This document shows, in pieces, positions 63,387 to 64,000 of a stretch of 64,000 nt of DNA (the first letter of the stretch is position 1; every line of letters begins with the position of its first letter). Below the pieces are notes generated by a model. The model ran no database searches. It worked only from the letters and a program-made list of their open reading frames with translations, and was not told the DNA's origin. Source of the stretch: Fulvivirga lutea (lineage in GTDB: Bacteria > Bacteroidota > Bacteroidia > Cytophagales > Cyclobacteriaceae); assembly GCF_017068455.1 (NCBI RefSeq), contig NZ_CP070608.1:482501-546500 (forward strand). The letters run 5' to 3'. Both the position numbers and the translations under genes were made by a program.

Positions 63387-64000
63387 ATGAAAAAGTTAAA
63401 ATTTTCCGTATTGCTGGCTTTTGCTGGCACAATCTGCTTTCTAATTAGTAATAACCTCGAATTTCAAAATGATTTTCAAGAAAAAAAGCAGGCAAAAATT
63501 AAAACTGTCAAAAAATCCATCACTGTAGGTGAAACTAGATACGATGGGCCTGAAAAATTTGCATACTACCATTCTGCTGTAAGGGCTGGGCAAGATGATT
63601 TGAATCAGCCTTTAGAATACCCACAGTATGAACCTAATCATAAAATTAAAGAGTTATTGAAAGCAAAAAGAAATGTTTCCAATAAATCTAATGCACGAGC
63701 AGCAGATGCTACATTCACAGAACGAGGACCGTCAAATGTTCCTGGTCGTACGAGGGCAATATTAATTGATCCTGACGATCCAACGCAAGCAACATGGTTT
63801 GCGGGTAATGTGAGTGGTGGTATCTGGAAAACCACTAATAGCGGGGAATCATGGACTGAAATTGCTCCGGACTTAGATAACATGGCTATAGTTACATTAG
63901 CTATGTCGGAAGCCAATACCGATGTCATATATGCCGGTACTGGAGAAGGGTTTGTTTTTGGTGGAACGTTTATCTTGAATGGCGATGGAATATATAAAAC
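63387..64000 (+). CDS. Secreted BNR/sortilin-like beta-propeller protein, 5' part
   Basis: The first 204 residues of a protein cut by the window end. A hydrophobic signal MKKLKFSVLLAFAGTICFLIS is followed by a charged linker and then the start of a BNR/sortilin (VPS10) propeller: TFTERGPSNVPGRTRAILIDPDDP, VSGGIWKTTNSGESWTEIAP, and VIYAGTGEGFVFGG. Such proteins are large, usually exported by the type IX system and carry a C-terminal sorting domain that is not in view. The gene starts one base after the small lipoprotein gene. Confidence 0.85.
   Translation, partial: MKKLKFSVLLAFAGTICFLISNNLEFQNDFQEKKQAKIKTVKKSITVGETRYDGPEKFAYYHSAVRAGQDDLNQPLEYPQYEPNHKIKELLKAKRNVSNKSNARAADATFTERGPSNVPGRTRAILIDPDDPTQATWFAGNVSGGIWKTTNSGESWTEIAPDLDNMAIVTLAMSEANTDVIYAGTGEGFVFGGTFILNGDGIYK

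Overview
The window reads as one chromosomal segment of an AT-rich, gliding Bacteroidota, most likely of the order Cytophagales. Reasons visible in the sequence are: gldD and gldE next to ssb, mutY and an HU-type protein; promoters of the form TTTG-N19-TAnnTTTG; few Shine-Dalgarno sequences except a strong one at rpsU; several TTG/GTG starts; many SPII lipoproteins and secreted peptidases; and Bacteroidota-type families such as DUF2480, DUF2911 and split-less FtsX/MacB permeases of about 790 residues. Gene density is high and most of the window is core genome. I see no prophage, insertion sequence, CRISPR array or plasmid module.

Layout. 0.1-3.6 kb: a minus-strand operon rpmH-rnpA-S41 protease-tsaB-DUF2480. 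3.6-7.3 kb: an M61 peptidase facing an adenosine kinase, then a glycerophosphodiesterase. 7.3-7.8 kb: a tRNA-Val cluster in which one tRNA-Val(GAC) gene is interrupted in its D-loop by 127 bp that carry a second, complete tRNA-Val(GAC). 8.0-12.8 kb: an AsmA-like protein, then ugd and a UDP-glucuronate decarboxylase for nucleotide-sugar (UDP-xylose) supply. 12.9-15.7 kb: acyl-CoA dehydrogenase, rpsU, a Xer recombinase and a ribosome hibernation factor. 15.7-24.4 kb: metK, an RsmI-like methylase, hydrolases, a PD40/OmpA-like protein, M28 peptidase, MscS channel and plsY. 24.4-29.3 kb: one giant secreted protein of unknown function (about 1621 residues). 29.4-33.2 kb: prmA, tpiA, recG. 33.2-33.9 kb: a HEPN/MNT toxin-antitoxin pair whose toxin seems to have lost its original start codon. 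33.9-40.5 kb: gldD, gldE, ssb, mutY facing HU, a TPR protein, a 29-residue basic protein and RNase G. 40.5-46.3 kb: M14 peptidase, DinB-like protein, patatin, methyltransferase, lipid kinase, DUF427. 46.3-51.2 kb: LytR/LytS-type two-component system, a triple fasciclin lipoprotein and a TPR protein. 51.3-57.6 kb: an accessory-looking stretch of secreted hydrolases and unknown lipoproteins. 57.6-62.9 kb: an FtsX-type ABC permease divergent from an NtrC-type regulator and its histidine kinase. 63.0 kb to the end: a small lipoprotein and the 5' part of a secreted BNR/sortilin-like protein.

The best leads for unusual biology are: the tRNA inserted inside a tRNA; the sigma-54 type promoter plus a CGGAACA palindrome between the ABC permease and its likely regulator, giving a testable regulatory circuit; the missing start codon of the HepT toxin; the strong Shine-Dalgarno of rpsU, which fits S21-mediated autoregulation in this phylum; and the giant unknown protein. 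All calls come from reading the sequence by eye; no database search was run.
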